Source of the DNA: Syntrophomonas sp. UBA4911
Lineage (GTDB): Bacteria; Bacillota; Syntrophomonadia; Syntrophomonadales; Syntrophomonadaceae
Length of the DNA: 38,607 nt
Assembly (NCBI GenBank): GCA_002398105.1
Contig: DHCD01000111.1
Location: 27,619-66,225 of the forward strand
Direction: 5' to 3'
How positions within the stretch are numbered: position 1 is the stretch's first letter; every line of letters begins with the position of its first letter. Shown in pieces: positions 6,925-17,322 of this stretch. The notes beneath the pieces are model-generated. The model did no database searches and was not told where the DNA came from. It saw nothing but the letters and a program-made list of their open reading frames with translations. A program made the translations under genes and the position numbers.

Positions 6925-8661
6925 TTAATTCCCTTTGTATTTGATGTTGTAGCGGGTAGCCTTACGCGAAACTGTCGAGGCGTCCACTTCCAGCAAACGA
7001 GCGGCTTTATAGCAGGAACTGGTTACCGAAAAGGTTTTCTCCAGCAATTGTCTTTCCAGACTCTCTACCGCTTTTTTCAGAGGAATTATGCTGTTGACGC
7101 TTATCGGCTGATGGTGGCTGCCGGTTCCTCCGCCGTCTGACTGTATGAAATAAACCGGCAGATGCTGAATATCAATCTCTTCTGTGCTGGCAATAACCAC
7201 CAGTCTTTCGATCAGGTTTTCCAGTTGTCTGATGTTGCCGGGCCAGGGATAAAACGTCATCAATTCTATGGCTTCCGGGCTAATTGATTTTTTCAGACTA
7301 TAGCGTTTGTTGAACTTGGCCAGAAAGTGACGCACCAGAAGAGGGATATCTTCTCTTCTTTCCCTCAGAGCCGGTACATGGATAGGCACCACATTAAGCC
7401 GGTAGTACAAGTCTTCCCGGAACTCCCCCTTCCTTACCATGGCCTCCAGGTCCCGATTGGTTATAGCTATTATTCTTACGTCAATATTTATGGGTTTGGT
7501 TCCGCCTACCCTGAATATCTCCTGCTGCTGCAAAGCCCGCAATAATTTTACCTGCAGGTGCAAGGGAACATCACCGATTTCATCCAGCAGCATGGTTCCT
7601 TCGGTAGCTACTTCAAAAAGACCAGGCTTCCCTTCTCGCCTGGCTCCGGTGAATGCCCCCGGTTCGTAGCCGAACAGTTCCGATTCCAATAAATTCTCAG
7701 GTATGGCAGCACAGTTCAGCTTTACAAAAGGGTCTTTATTGCGGATACTGTTGCATTGAATGATTTCACCGATGACTTCCTTCCCCACGCCCGATTCTCC
7801 GGAAATCAATACGGTGGAATCGACTTCAGCAATTTTCATGGCCTGGTAAACAACTTTCTCCATCTCTTGGTTTTTGAAAATCAATTGTTCCGCCAAACGG
7901 CTCTTCATTGCATTCATCTGGAATTCAAAATGCTTTTTTAGGCCTTCCATCTTCTCTACTTTTTGCTTCAGCATGTTAAGTTCGCTGATATCGCGTACAT
8001 TAGCAACCACCCGGAATATATCCCCCTTCTCATCCCAAACCGGGGTGGCGCTTACCAACAGAGTGGTTCCGGCAGCCGTAACCACAGTGGTTGTTACCGG
8101 TTCCTTACGCTCCAACGCCAATAGACTGGCAGATCGGGAAAGTACCCCGTTTTCCACCAGTTTATTCACCTTCCTGTTCACCAGGTCTTCCTCCTCCAGT
8201 CCGGTCATCCTCTTGAGGGCTGGGTTAATTCTCAAGGTCATACCGGAACCGTCGGTAACACATAATCCATCAGAAGAAGAATCAATGATGCCGTCCAGTT
8301 CCGCAATGATTTCGTTCAGCGCTGCTATGATATCAGACTTGCTGACAATACCTACTAATTCTTCTTTTTCCACCACCAAATAACAGTCGCTATCAATTAT
8401 ATCGACCTGGTCAATAGGCTGTTCCAAAGACAGGATCTTCATCAACCGGCTCATAAATTCCCCTGCAGTACGATGCAAGGGAGCCCCCTGACTCATAGCG
8501 CGAATAAGATGGGTTTTAGTCAGAAGTCCCACCAGTTGTCCATCCTCTACCACCGGCGCCCCATCTATTTTCTTATCCAAAAATAGAGTGGCCGCTTCCC
8601 CCAAAGTATCGTCCGGTGATAGGAGGATGAGGTCAGTGCTCATAAAACTTTTAACCTGCAA
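6925..8661 (-). CDS. sigma-54-dependent activator with CBS pair, PAS, AAA+ and Fis-type HTH domains
   Basis: The 578-residue enhancer-binding protein has a CBS-domain pair at about residues 1-117, a PAS domain at about 120-230, a short coiled-coil linker, and a sigma-54-interacting AAA+ domain at about 260-490. The AAA+ domain carries Walker A GESGVGKE (288-295), the sigma-54 contact loop GAFTGA (335-340) and Walker B LLDEIG (358-363). A Fis-type HTH at about 550-574 ends the protein. The start is a TTG with a GGGAGG ribosome site. CBS pairs usually bind adenosine nucleotides and PAS domains bind small ligands or sense redox state, so the protein probably couples energy or redox state to transcription. 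The convergent CoA-transferase with its sigma-54 promoter and palindromic enhancer is the obvious target. Confidence 0.92.
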   Translation of the reverse strand: MQVKSFMSTDLILLSPDDTLGEAATLFLDKKIDGAPVVEDGQLVGLLTKTHLIRAMSQGAPLHRTAGEFMSRLMKILSLEQPIDQVDIIDSDCYLVVEKEELVGIVSKSDIIAALNEIIAELDGIIDSSSDGLCVTDGSGMTLRINPALKRMTGLEEEDLVNRKVNKLVENGVLSRSASLLALERKEPVTTTVVTAAGTTLLVSATPVWDEKGDIFRVVANVRDISELNMLKQKVEKMEGLKKHFEFQMNAMKSRLAEQLIFKNQEMEKVVYQAMKIAEVDSTVLISGESGVGKEVIGEIIQCNSIRNKDPFVKLNCAAIPENLLESELFGYEPGAFTGARREGKPGLFEVATEGTMLLDEIGDVPLHLQVKLLRALQQQEIFRVGGTKPINIDVRIIAITNRDLEAMVRKGEFREDLYYRLNVVPIHVPALRERREDIPLLVRHFLAKFNKRYSLKKSISPEAIELMTFYPWPGNIRQLENLIERLVVIASTEEIDIQHLPVYFIQSDGGGTGSHHQPISVNSIIPLKKAVESLERQLLEKTFSVTSSCYKAARLLEVDASTVSRKATRYNIKYKGN

Positions 8662-8818
8662 ACTACTCCCTCCCCCTTGATGTCATTATCATCCCCTTAA
8701 TCTAGTCTCTCGCTTTCTGGTAAGTTTAGCCTTTCACCCTAAGGCTTATGTTAATTATAAATATAATTAGAGGAATTATGGACCCTTTGTGAGAATTATT
8801 TTTAGCGAGGTGATTCTG

Positions 8819-9850
8819 GTGACTGAACATAGTCCTTATTTTGAAAAAAAGTATATTTGCCCGGTATGTAAAAGCGATTTCACTTCCCTGGCGGTTCGCA
8901 GTTCAGCTGTTTATGTCCAGGATAAGGAACCCGACTTGCACGTAATTTACCGCGGAATCAGCCCTTTACATTACTCCATAATTGTATGCCCGGGATGTTA
9001 TTATGCCGGTTCCAACAAAAGCTTTGCCCAGGAGATAGACCCTAAGCTGCTGGAAAAACTTATGCCGGCCTTATATCAATTACGTCCGGATAAACCAATT
9101 GAATACACCCGGGAAAGGGATTTGCCTACTGCCTTGAGCTCATTTAAAATGGCCATTCGTTCGGCCCAGCTCAAGCAGGTCAAATCCGGGGAACTGGCCG
9201 GCCTGTTTCTGGGCGCAGCCTGGATGGCCCGGGAAGTAAACGATTCTGAATTGGAAACCGTATATCTTAAGGAAGCATTAGAACATTATGTGGAAGCATA
9301 TAATAAAGATTTTAAGTCCATCGGCAATATGAGCGATGTTCAGGCAATGTACCTGATCGGTGAATTGTACCGCCTTAACGGCGATTATAAGGAAGCCATA
9401 AACTGGTTCAACAAAGTGATAGTTCACAAGTACATAAAGCAGTACCCCCATATTGAAAAGCTGGCCCGGGAGCAATGGGCCCAGGCCCGGGATCAGGCAA
9501 AACAGCAGCCTGATTCCGCTGCGGAGCCGGATATCCCGAATTCTGCTCAGCCCCAGCAACAACCCGATAACTCAACGGCATCTTCGGCCCAAGAGCCCAG
9601 TAACTCTGCTCCTCTTCCCCGACGCCGGCCGACCCTGCAGATGCCGGCTCATCTTTATGCCGACCAGATCGACTGGCTTACCCGTATTGTCAATAACGGG
9701 TATAACAGCAGCAGAGCCCTGGTCGGTAAAGAACAGGTTCTCCGCGCCTTGTTGGATGCGGTGATAAAAAAGCTGGAGGATAATCTGCCGGACCAGTTCA
9801 GCAATGAAGAGGAATTGCAAGTCGTCTTTACCGAGAAATTATCTGAGTAA
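8819..9850 (+). CDS. DUF2225 family zinc-ribbon/TPR-like protein
   Basis: The frame is open from 8789, but the GTG at 8819 is preferred because GAGGTGA precedes it by six bases, giving 343 residues. Two Cys pairs, CPVCKSDF near residue 15 and CPGCYYAG near residue 58, look like a split zinc ribbon typical of DUF2225. The helical middle (about 85-215) has TPR-like repeats such as AMYLIGELYRLNGDYKEAINWFNKV. A Gln/Pro/Ser-rich linker at about 225-265 leads to a separate C-terminal helical piece of about 70 residues. The function is unknown. Its stop is only 11 bp from the convergent addA stop, with no clear terminator between. Confidence 0.8.
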   Translation: MTEHSPYFEKKYICPVCKSDFTSLAVRSSAVYVQDKEPDLHVIYRGISPLHYSIIVCPGCYYAGSNKSFAQEIDPKLLEKLMPALYQLRPDKPIEYTRERDLPTALSSFKMAIRSAQLKQVKSGELAGLFLGAAWMAREVNDSELETVYLKEALEHYVEAYNKDFKSIGNMSDVQAMYLIGELYRLNGDYKEAINWFNKVIVHKYIKQYPHIEKLAREQWAQARDQAKQQPDSAAEPDIPNSAQPQQQPDNSTASSAQEPSNSAPLPRRRPTLQMPAHLYADQIDWLTRIVNNGYNSSRALVGKEQVLRALLDAVIKKLEDNLPDQFSNEEELQVVFTEKLSE

Positions 9851-9861
9851 AGTCTTAATCC

Positions 9862-12800
9862 TTATATATCCAACAACACTGCTTCGTCAATGCCGAAGAA
9901 ATAAAGGTAGCTCTCTTTTACTTTTGCGCCCTGGATGGTTTCCAGGGCTTCTTTATATAATTGCAGCTGGGGCCGATAATAAACTATCAGCTTTTCCCGG
10001 TTCTTTCTATCTATGTAGTCGGTTTTAAAGTCTACCAACACAATTTCCGGGCCTTCATAAAAGAAGAGGTCAATGACGCCCTGGACCAACAGTTTTTCCT
10101 CAGAAGCAGCAACACTCTCCATTATATCCGCGGCCTGACGCAACTGATTAAAAGCGGTTTCCCTTTCCACTTCCCCGGCTTTCAGTATTCTTTGGCCCAG
10201 TGGAGTAAAGAAAAAGCGCATTATTTTAGCAGAATCAACCGCAGCAGCTTCATCCGGCAGAAGTATTTCCCGAGCCACCATAGCTTCCACCTGTTTATCA
10301 ATCGCTTTTTCATTTTCTACCCGGGTAAAATCAAGATGCTGCATGACAAAATGCATTATACTGCCTTTTTGCGCTGGGGATAAAGGTTTAACGCCTTCGA
10401 CAAAACGAGGCCGGTCAAGTGCAGCGGGCAGATGCAGGCCCATTAAGCCGGGCTGGCTTTTCCCCTCTTGGATCAGAGATACCGAAACCTTGGACGGAAT
10501 TCTCTCCGCCGCTTGATAGGGATACTGCCAGTTCAAGCGCTGTACTATCAGTTCCCGAACCTTACCGGGCTCATGTTTTTCCACCTGTTCCTGCAGCCCG
10601 GTAAGTATATCAGCCGCCCCGGCATCAGGATTGTCGGCGTCACTGCGTTTAAGCAGCTCTATCTGCCAGCGGGAGGGATCGTCGAACAGCTCCTCCGGAT
10701 CCCAGAATACCCCGGCTAATTCCCTCAGCACGTTGCCATCGGGATGGCGCATCAGCACCGGTCCCAGCCAGTCCAGCTGGTTTTTCCCCCGGGCCAGGTT
10801 AAAGGGGCTGAGGGCTTGGCTCCACTTGCGGGCTCTTCCGGCCAAGTCCCTTAAAGACCCCAGCAGAATCAGCTTGTGCTGCGGTCTGGTACAGGCCACA
10901 TATAAAATACGCATCTCTTCCGACAGGTTTTCCCGGTTTAATTTATTTTTGATGCATATGCGGGCGATGGTTTCATGGTAACTGCGCAGCTCCGGGTTCA
11001 CATAGCGGGGACCCAGGCCCAGATCTTTATGCAATAATATTCCGGCACTGCTGTCGCTCATATTGAACTGCTTGCCTAATCCGGCCACGATTACCACCGG
11101 GAACTCCAGCCCTTTGCTCCGATGGATGCTCATAATCCGCACCAGATTTTCATTTTCCCCCAGAATTCGGGCTACCCCCATGTCGCCGCTGCGGGCCTGG
11201 ATTTTATCAATATAGCGGATAAAATTAAACAAACCCTTGATAGATGTATCCTGAAACTGACGGGCACGATCCAGCAACGCTTTCAGATTGGCCTGACGCT
11301 GCCGCCCCCCGGGCATGGCTCCGACATAGTGGAAATAGCCGGTCTCATGCAGTATCTTCCAGATAAATTCATCCATAGGAAGATAACGCGACTCCTGCCG
11401 CCAGCGGTTTAAATTTTGAATGAAGCCCTGCAGTTTAGCGCTGATATCGGTATCGTTCTCCCGCAGATAGTTTTCCATCGCTTCATAATAGCTGTCCGTC
11501 TGGCTCTGCACCCGGATCTGAATCATCTCTTCCAGGGTGAACCTGCCGATGGGAGAACGCATCACGCTTAAAAGAGGAATATCCTGCCGGCGGTTATCTA
11601 TTAATCGAAGGAGGTTAAGCACCACGGTGATTTCACCGGCTTCAAAGTAACCGCTGCCCAGATCCGCATAAACCGGGATTCCTTCGGCGGCAAATACCTC
11701 CCAGAAGGCGTTGATCCAATTACGGGTACTGCGCATTAAAACCACCATGTCCCGATATTCCATAGGGCGGAATTCTTCCCCTTTGGGGTCATAAATCGGC
11801 CGCCCCAGCAGCTCTTTGATTTTCCCGGCCGCTACCCGGGCTTCTATCTCCGCATCTCCTGCCGCCATCAGTTCATCCTCTTCATTATCGGCTCGATTTT
11901 TGTCGATCAGACAGAGCTCAATAACTTCTGCGGAGGTATCAGGGGTTTTTACCCCGGGATAGAGGGATGCCCGGCTGCCATATTCTATTTCCCCCAGATA
12001 GGGCGACATGATATGCCGGAAGATATAATTGACGCCATTAAGGATTTCTTCCCGGCTGCGGAAATTGATACTTAAATCTATCCTCCGGTTAAGCTCTCCG
12101 GCCTCTGCCTTAAACTGCTCCAGCTTCTGAATAAATAAACCGGGATCGGCCAGACGGAAACGGTAGATGCTCTGCTTGATATCACCTACCAGGAACAGGT
12201 TGTGGTTTTGTTTGATGCAATTGATCAGGGTTTCCTGAACCTCATTGCTGTCCTGATACTCGTCTACAAATATATGCTGATATTTTTGCCGGTATGAGTC
12301 CGCCGCTTCGGGGTGGCTTAATACGGTCAGGGCATAATGCTCCAGGTCGTTAAAATCAAGCAGGCTTTTATCCCCTTTGCGCCTCTGATACTCACGGTCG
12401 AATTCCATAACCAGTGCGCAGAATTCTTCCATCAATGGATATATCTCGTTGAGGTCGGTTAATAGCCCTTCCGGTTCCTTGAACAGATATTCGCCGCTTA
12501 CCTGCCGGATGAGATTTTTGGCTTCATCCCGCCGGTCTTTAGCCTGCTCTTTCAAATCGGCGTCCACATCTGGTCCCACCCGGGGAAGACGGCCATAACT
12601 TATACGGTTAAAACCGGAATAGACTGCGGCAATATCACCCTGACTTATGGTTTGGCGCAGCTCCTCCAACATTTTTATATCATCCCGCAAAACATCGGCA
12701 TATACTGCCGGTCCTCCCGGGCGGCGGCAAAGCTGCAGGGCCTCCTGCAGAAGATCGTCCGCCGCCTGCACCGGTATGCTCAGCTGCTCCAGCAAGCCCC

Positions 12801-13428
12801 GCACCCATACGCAATCACCAAATTCTTCCCTGGTCAGGTTAAAAGCGGATGCTCCGGCCTGCAGCCATTGCTGGGGATAAGGCTTGCACTGGGCAAATTC
12901 ATAAGCGCGCAGAACCAGTTCCTGCAGAGGTTGGTCGCTTTTGCTGCTGCCAAAAGCCTCCACCAGCTGTAAAAACCCCGGGGTTTCCCGCTCATAAGCA
13001 GTCTCGAAAACATCCTCCAGAGTTTCCAGCTTCAGCAGATCGCTTTCCATACCGTCGGCAATGCGGAATCCCGGATCTATTTCGGCCAGGTAAAAATAGC
13101 GCCGCAGGACATCGGTGCAGAAGGCATGAATCGTACTGATGGAAGCCTGCTGCAAAAGTTTGAGCTGCCGGCGCAGTTCCCTTTTTTCTTCCGGGCTGCT
13201 TTCCAGCTCCGCCTGCAGGGCCTGGCTTATTCTTTCCCTCAGTTCCCCGGCCGCCGCCTGGGTAAAGGTCACTATCAGCATACGGTCTATATCGACGCCA
13301 TCCTGCAGGATCAATTGTATAATCCGTTCCACCAGCACTGCAGTTTTGCCGGAGCCGGCAGCAGCCGCCACCAGCAGGTTGCATTCCCGGGCTTTAACCG
13401 CATCTTCCTGTGCTCTGGTCCAGCTCAT
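9862..13428 (-). CDS. addA: helicase-nuclease AddAB, subunit AddA
   Basis: AddA is the UvrD-like 3'-5' helicase with a C-terminal nuclease domain. With AddB it resects double-strand ends up to Chi and loads RecA. Walker A AAAGSGKT is at about residues 22-29, helicase motif II VDEYQDSN near 385, and the RecB-type nuclease motif GVIDLFF...LVDFKTD near 1120-1140. The ATG at 13428 overlaps the addB stop as ATGA, so I prefer it to the TTG two codons upstream; the protein then has 1188 residues, normal for the family. Confidence 0.97.
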   Translation of the reverse strand: MSWTRAQEDAVKARECNLLVAAAAGSGKTAVLVERIIQLILQDGVDIDRMLIVTFTQAAAGELRERISQALQAELESSPEEKRELRRQLKLLQQASISTIHAFCTDVLRRYFYLAEIDPGFRIADGMESDLLKLETLEDVFETAYERETPGFLQLVEAFGSSKSDQPLQELVLRAYEFAQCKPYPQQWLQAGASAFNLTREEFGDCVWVRGLLEQLSIPVQAADDLLQEALQLCRRPGGPAVYADVLRDDIKMLEELRQTISQGDIAAVYSGFNRISYGRLPRVGPDVDADLKEQAKDRRDEAKNLIRQVSGEYLFKEPEGLLTDLNEIYPLMEEFCALVMEFDREYQRRKGDKSLLDFNDLEHYALTVLSHPEAADSYRQKYQHIFVDEYQDSNEVQETLINCIKQNHNLFLVGDIKQSIYRFRLADPGLFIQKLEQFKAEAGELNRRIDLSINFRSREEILNGVNYIFRHIMSPYLGEIEYGSRASLYPGVKTPDTSAEVIELCLIDKNRADNEEDELMAAGDAEIEARVAAGKIKELLGRPIYDPKGEEFRPMEYRDMVVLMRSTRNWINAFWEVFAAEGIPVYADLGSGYFEAGEITVVLNLLRLIDNRRQDIPLLSVMRSPIGRFTLEEMIQIRVQSQTDSYYEAMENYLRENDTDISAKLQGFIQNLNRWRQESRYLPMDEFIWKILHETGYFHYVGAMPGGRQRQANLKALLDRARQFQDTSIKGLFNFIRYIDKIQARSGDMGVARILGENENLVRIMSIHRSKGLEFPVVIVAGLGKQFNMSDSSAGILLHKDLGLGPRYVNPELRSYHETIARICIKNKLNRENLSEEMRILYVACTRPQHKLILLGSLRDLAGRARKWSQALSPFNLARGKNQLDWLGPVLMRHPDGNVLRELAGVFWDPEELFDDPSRWQIELLKRSDADNPDAGAADILTGLQEQVEKHEPGKVRELIVQRLNWQYPYQAAERIPSKVSVSLIQEGKSQPGLMGLHLPAALDRPRFVEGVKPLSPAQKGSIMHFVMQHLDFTRVENEKAIDKQVEAMVAREILLPDEAAAVDSAKIMRFFFTPLGQRILKAGEVERETAFNQLRQAADIMESVAASEEKLLVQGVIDLFFYEGPEIVLVDFKTDYIDRKNREKLIVYYRPQLQLYKEALETIQGAKVKESYLYFFGIDEAVLLDI

Positions 13429-16400
13429 GAGCAATCCCCTCCCTGTTCGGCCCGCATTTTGCGAATAGCTTCATTATCTTTCAAGGGCGGCAGATTACGG
13501 TAGCGGTTTTCCGGCAGCTGCCGGTCAAACTGGCATATGGAACTATAGAGGCAGTAATCGCAAGCGGTATGCCGTTCCAATTTATACGGTTCAATTCTTA
13601 CCCGGCCTCCTGCCAGTTCAGCACCGGCTTTTACCAGCAGATTATCCACATGGCGCAGCAGATAGTCAAAATCTTCTGCGCTCAAAACCGCCGAATTGGA
13701 GGTAAAACTATCGTCCTGTTTTAAACCGGCGGGAATTATATCCGATGAGGAGGTGATATCGCGGTCCATTTCCCGTACGATATGTATATCTTCCAGCACC
13801 ATTCCCCTGAGCTTCAGTTCTTTGGCCAGCTGCTGCTCAATCGTTTCCCGGACTTCAGCTTCACTCTTGATCAGAGGATCGTCAATCTTAAAATAGAAGA
13901 CGCCGCCCGGTTTGAGCAGCGGGCGCTCCAATTCCCGGCCACTGGTCAGTACCGCCCGTAAATAAATAAGCAGCTGCAGGCTCAAACCGTAATAGCAATC
14001 GGCCAGGCTCAATTTTTTATCGCCGGTTTTATAATCAATTATTCTCACATAACTGGCGTCGTCCTGGTCCAGGATATCCACCCGGTCAATGCGGCCTTCC
14101 AGGTACATCTTCTCTCCATCGGCCAGTTCTATCACCAGGGCGGGAAGGGGCTGCCCCCGGCCGAAACGGACTTCATAGCCCTGGGGAGTAAAATTGCCCC
14201 GCTTGATATGTTCGCTCATCATCCAGGCCGCCCGCCGGCCTATCCTTTTCAGTCGCCGGCTCAAATAACGATAGCGGCTGCTGCTTAAGAACACACCGGC
14301 TTCCTGAGCCGTCAGCACTTCTTCCATAACCGTGTCCATCATGGCCCCGCACTCTTCCCGCTCAATCGCCTGCCATTTTCCGGGCCGTTTCTCTACTTCC
14401 AGAGCAAAACCCAGCAGGGAGTCATGAAATAATTCCCCGATGTCAGGGGCTTTAACCAAAAATTCTTTTCTCTCCCGGGGCGAAAGCCCGTAGCGGACAA
14501 AATGGGCAAAGGGGCAGGCGATAAATTGCTCCAGGCGGGTGATACTGCCGCTCAGGGGAAATTTATACAGTCGCCGGGCCAACCCGGAGCCGATAGGCTC
14601 AACCTGATTGCGGTGGGAAAAGGCCTGGACCAGCAGGTGGCAGCGGTCCTGCCACTGATCTTGACCGCGGTACCAGTCATAGACATCCCACCAAAAATCC
14701 TCCACGGCTTTTTTATCCAGATAAAGCCGCAGGTTCTCAATCAAATATTTAAAGCTGCTTTGAGGGCGGCATATCATCTGCAGCTGCCGGCGGCGGTCGT
14801 TTACCAGACCGCTTTCACTTTGCAGCCCGGGAAAGAGATAGCGGATGCGATCCAGCAGCAAGGAGGGACGCAAAGCCCGGCCTTCGCTGTCGGAGCTGGC
14901 ATAGGATAAAAACAGCTTTTGCTGACATTTGCTCAGGGCGCTGTAAATCAGAAAGCTTTCCTCAGTTCCTTGCCATTCCTGGCTTTGGGAAACTTCCATC
15001 CCCTGTTCCGCCAGATAATCACTTTCATCAGAAGACAGCACTCCTTCATTATATTTAGCCGAAGGTATGATGCCGTCGTTCACCCCCACAACAAACAGGG
15101 CTTTTATATTATGGCTTTTGGAGCGCTGAATATTGCCCACCAGCACCTGATCCACTGTGGTAGGAATCATCCCCAGCTGATGGGATGAGAACCCCGCCTC
15201 CAGCACCTTGATATAATCTTTCAGGCTTCCCTGCTGTTCACCGAGGATCTCTGCCATTTGGTCGAAGGTTTCTATTACCATATTCCAGATCTGGGTATAC
15301 TCGTGAACCACCTCGTAAAGCTCCCGTTCCCACAGTTCTTCCACCCATTGCCCCAGTTTCTGCGGCACCCCCAGATTCTCCAAATAGTCATACAGCACCC
15401 GGGTAAAACCGGCAAAAGTCTTTTCGGCTGCCAAAGCCGTTTTCATTGCCTCCAGCGGAGTTATTACCGCTTCCCGCCATAGATTCAAGTCCTCCAGTTT
15501 TTCGGCTTCTCCCCGGGAGAAGGGTTCTTTCCAGCGCCTCCCCCGAATGCCGTAACTGAGCACATAATTCTCCAGTTTCTCCCCCGTTTCACCATCCAGG
15601 GCTCCCAGACCGGTCTTAAGACCGCGGAAAATATCTTCATAGAGATAACCCCGCTCCACGCTTTGCAGTGAAGCCAATATAAATTCAATGATAGGATTAT
15701 CCATGACATCCTTTTTTTGATCCATGAAAAAAGGAATCTCATATTCCCGAAATATCCTTTTTACCAGGCCGCCATAGCTATCAAGGTCATTGCAGATCAC
15801 GGCGATGTCCTTCCAGCGGTATCCCTCGTCCCGTACCAGGCTTATCAGCCTGGCGGCCATAGCTTCAACCTCGCTGTCCGGATTGGCGGCGGCAAAGATA
15901 TTTATCCGGTTAATGGCGCCCGGATAGAGACGGCTGGGATAAGCGAACAATTCCCGTTCCAGGTGTAAGAGTTCCCCCGCTCTTAACTGATCGGCGCCGG
16001 CCCCGTCAAGGTTTATCATCCTGGCGGTGATGCCCTGGGTTCGCGCCGTTTGCACCAGCTTATGGTACCACCGGCGGGAAAGCGCAAACAGTTCCTCATC
16101 CCTGCTGCTTTTGCCATTATCCAAGGTGATACTGACGGTGGTTTCCGGGCAAATACTGATGAGCTTTTCCAGGATTCTTAAACTCTGGGGGGAAAAGGTG
16201 GCAAAATTATCCACCCATATCCGGGCGCCGGACAAGTAATGGCTGTATGACATTTTTTCAATAAACAGATTGATATAATCTTCACTGTCTATATAGTGCT
16301 CATGCAGAAAGATATTAAACTGCTCATAGATCAAAGCCAGATCATGCAGCTTCCGCCCCAGCAGGGAATCCTCGTCCAGGTCAAGCTGCATATCCCTTAT

Positions 16401-16817
16401 ATCCTGAACGGCAATCGCTCTTTGTTTCAAGCCGGCGAGAAATTCCATCAGTTCATTGACAAACCCGTTCTGACGACAGGAGTTCTTGTAAACCAGTAAT
16501 TCCTCTTCCCATTCTTCCATTACCCGGCGTAAAACCATGCTTTTCCCCTGTTCATTGATTATAACCCGGGTAATGCCTCCCACCTCATTAAATACCCGCT
16601 GGGCCAGGCGGCTGAAACTCAGTATCTCCAACTGCATAATGCCTTCGAGTCCGGTCTTGTCCATAAAATCCCGCTCCGCCTGGAGGGTGTATTGCTCCGG
16701 CACCAGCAGTATAAGTTTTTCCTTCCTGCCGGCTTCCTGCAGATGACGTTTAATTTCGTTATATATGTAATAACTTTTGCCTTTGCCCGCTCGTCCGGCT
16801 ATAAATCGTAAAGTCAT
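13425..16817 (-). CDS. addB: helicase-nuclease AddAB, subunit AddB
   Basis: The 1130-residue partner of AddA has an N-terminal P-loop GRAGKGKS (8-15), a helicase-like body that recognises Chi, and a C-terminal RecB-family nuclease with IDRVDILD and IIDYKTGD near 915-935. The four Cys of the iron-sulfur cluster are visible: one in FIACPFAHF near 767 and three in CDYCLYSSIC near 1085-1095. The cluster staples the nuclease domain. The start has a GAGG ribosome site. It is the first gene of the addBA operon and overlaps addA by 4 bp. Confidence 0.97.
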   Translation of the reverse strand: MTLRFIAGRAGKGKSYYIYNEIKRHLQEAGRKEKLILLVPEQYTLQAERDFMDKTGLEGIMQLEILSFSRLAQRVFNEVGGITRVIINEQGKSMVLRRVMEEWEEELLVYKNSCRQNGFVNELMEFLAGLKQRAIAVQDIRDMQLDLDEDSLLGRKLHDLALIYEQFNIFLHEHYIDSEDYINLFIEKMSYSHYLSGARIWVDNFATFSPQSLRILEKLISICPETTVSITLDNGKSSRDEELFALSRRWYHKLVQTARTQGITARMINLDGAGADQLRAGELLHLERELFAYPSRLYPGAINRINIFAAANPDSEVEAMAARLISLVRDEGYRWKDIAVICNDLDSYGGLVKRIFREYEIPFFMDQKKDVMDNPIIEFILASLQSVERGYLYEDIFRGLKTGLGALDGETGEKLENYVLSYGIRGRRWKEPFSRGEAEKLEDLNLWREAVITPLEAMKTALAAEKTFAGFTRVLYDYLENLGVPQKLGQWVEELWERELYEVVHEYTQIWNMVIETFDQMAEILGEQQGSLKDYIKVLEAGFSSHQLGMIPTTVDQVLVGNIQRSKSHNIKALFVVGVNDGIIPSAKYNEGVLSSDESDYLAEQGMEVSQSQEWQGTEESFLIYSALSKCQQKLFLSYASSDSEGRALRPSLLLDRIRYLFPGLQSESGLVNDRRRQLQMICRPQSSFKYLIENLRLYLDKKAVEDFWWDVYDWYRGQDQWQDRCHLLVQAFSHRNQVEPIGSGLARRLYKFPLSGSITRLEQFIACPFAHFVRYGLSPRERKEFLVKAPDIGELFHDSLLGFALEVEKRPGKWQAIEREECGAMMDTVMEEVLTAQEAGVFLSSSRYRYLSRRLKRIGRRAAWMMSEHIKRGNFTPQGYEVRFGRGQPLPALVIELADGEKMYLEGRIDRVDILDQDDASYVRIIDYKTGDKKLSLADCYYGLSLQLLIYLRAVLTSGRELERPLLKPGGVFYFKIDDPLIKSEAEVRETIEQQLAKELKLRGMVLEDIHIVREMDRDITSSSDIIPAGLKQDDSFTSNSAVLSAEDFDYLLRHVDNLLVKAGAELAGGRVRIEPYKLERHTACDYCLYSSICQFDRQLPENRYRNLPPLKDNEAIRKMRAEQGGDCS

Positions 16818-16858
16818 GCCTCTATCCCCTTCTTCGGTTCACCCGGGTAAATATTATC

Positions 16859-16885
16859 CCCTGATAGGCTTATTGCTTATCAGGG
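16859..16885. promoter_or_regulatory. inverted repeat between divergent addB and a small membrane-protein gene
   Basis: Arms CCCTGATAGGC and GCTTATCAGGG pair over 11 bp with one mismatch around a TTATT loop. The right arm covers the -35 region of the rightward promoter, so it could be an operator. It has no T-run on either strand, which makes a terminator unlikely. Confidence 0.4.
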
Positions 16886-16901
16886 CCAGCACCCCTATAA
16901 T
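16873..16901 (+). promoter_or_regulatory. promoter of the small membrane-protein gene
   Basis: TTGCTT, a 17-base spacer and a perfect TATAAT at 16896-16901. Transcription would start near 16908, about 35 bases before the GTG start. Confidence 0.55.
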
Positions 16902-16942
16902 AAAAAACATACCACATAATTCTATCCTGGGGAGCGTTGGTT

Positions 16943-17179
16943 GTGACAGTTGGACTGATTCTTTTAGCAATCTCTATATTTCTTATTGCCTGGGCCTACC
17001 TGTCTTATAAAAAGGCAGCCCGGAACCTGGCGCCGTTGAAGCAGGAGGATATGGTAAGCTATTACCTGGATCTGGCCTACCAGTTGCTGCCGGTACCGTT
17101 CTGGTGTGCCCTGCTTGGTATGGCCCTGCTGTTGGTTGCCGTTATAACTATCCTAATCAGTATACCATTTATATTTTAG
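16943..17179 (+). CDS. small two-TM membrane protein, unknown function
   Basis: The GTG at 16943 is favoured over the TTG two codons upstream because GGGGAGC sits eight bases before it. The 78-residue product has hydrophobic segments at about 1-22 and 50-76 joined by a charged loop (KKAARNLAPLKQEDM), so both ends probably lie on the same side of the membrane. No family is recognised. It is divergent from addB and has its own promoter. Confidence 0.65.
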   Translation: MTVGLILLAISIFLIAWAYLSYKKAARNLAPLKQEDMVSYYLDLAYQLLPVPFWCALLGMALLLVAVITILISIPFIF

Positions 17180-17322
17180 CAAGCCTTGAAAATCAAGCAT
17201 GAGGTGGGATAAGCCCTCGTTCACGCTGAGCCGGCGAGTCCGGGGGCTTTGATCGGGGAAAGAGTCATATTGCTTCGGCCTGGCATGGCTATATACAATG
17301 AGAAAAGGTTTGCCCATGATTC

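Noticed and set aside
17180..17320. Gap before the moxR promoter checked for RNA or riboswitch structure.
   Set aside because: No convincing stem, terminator or conserved motif was found.
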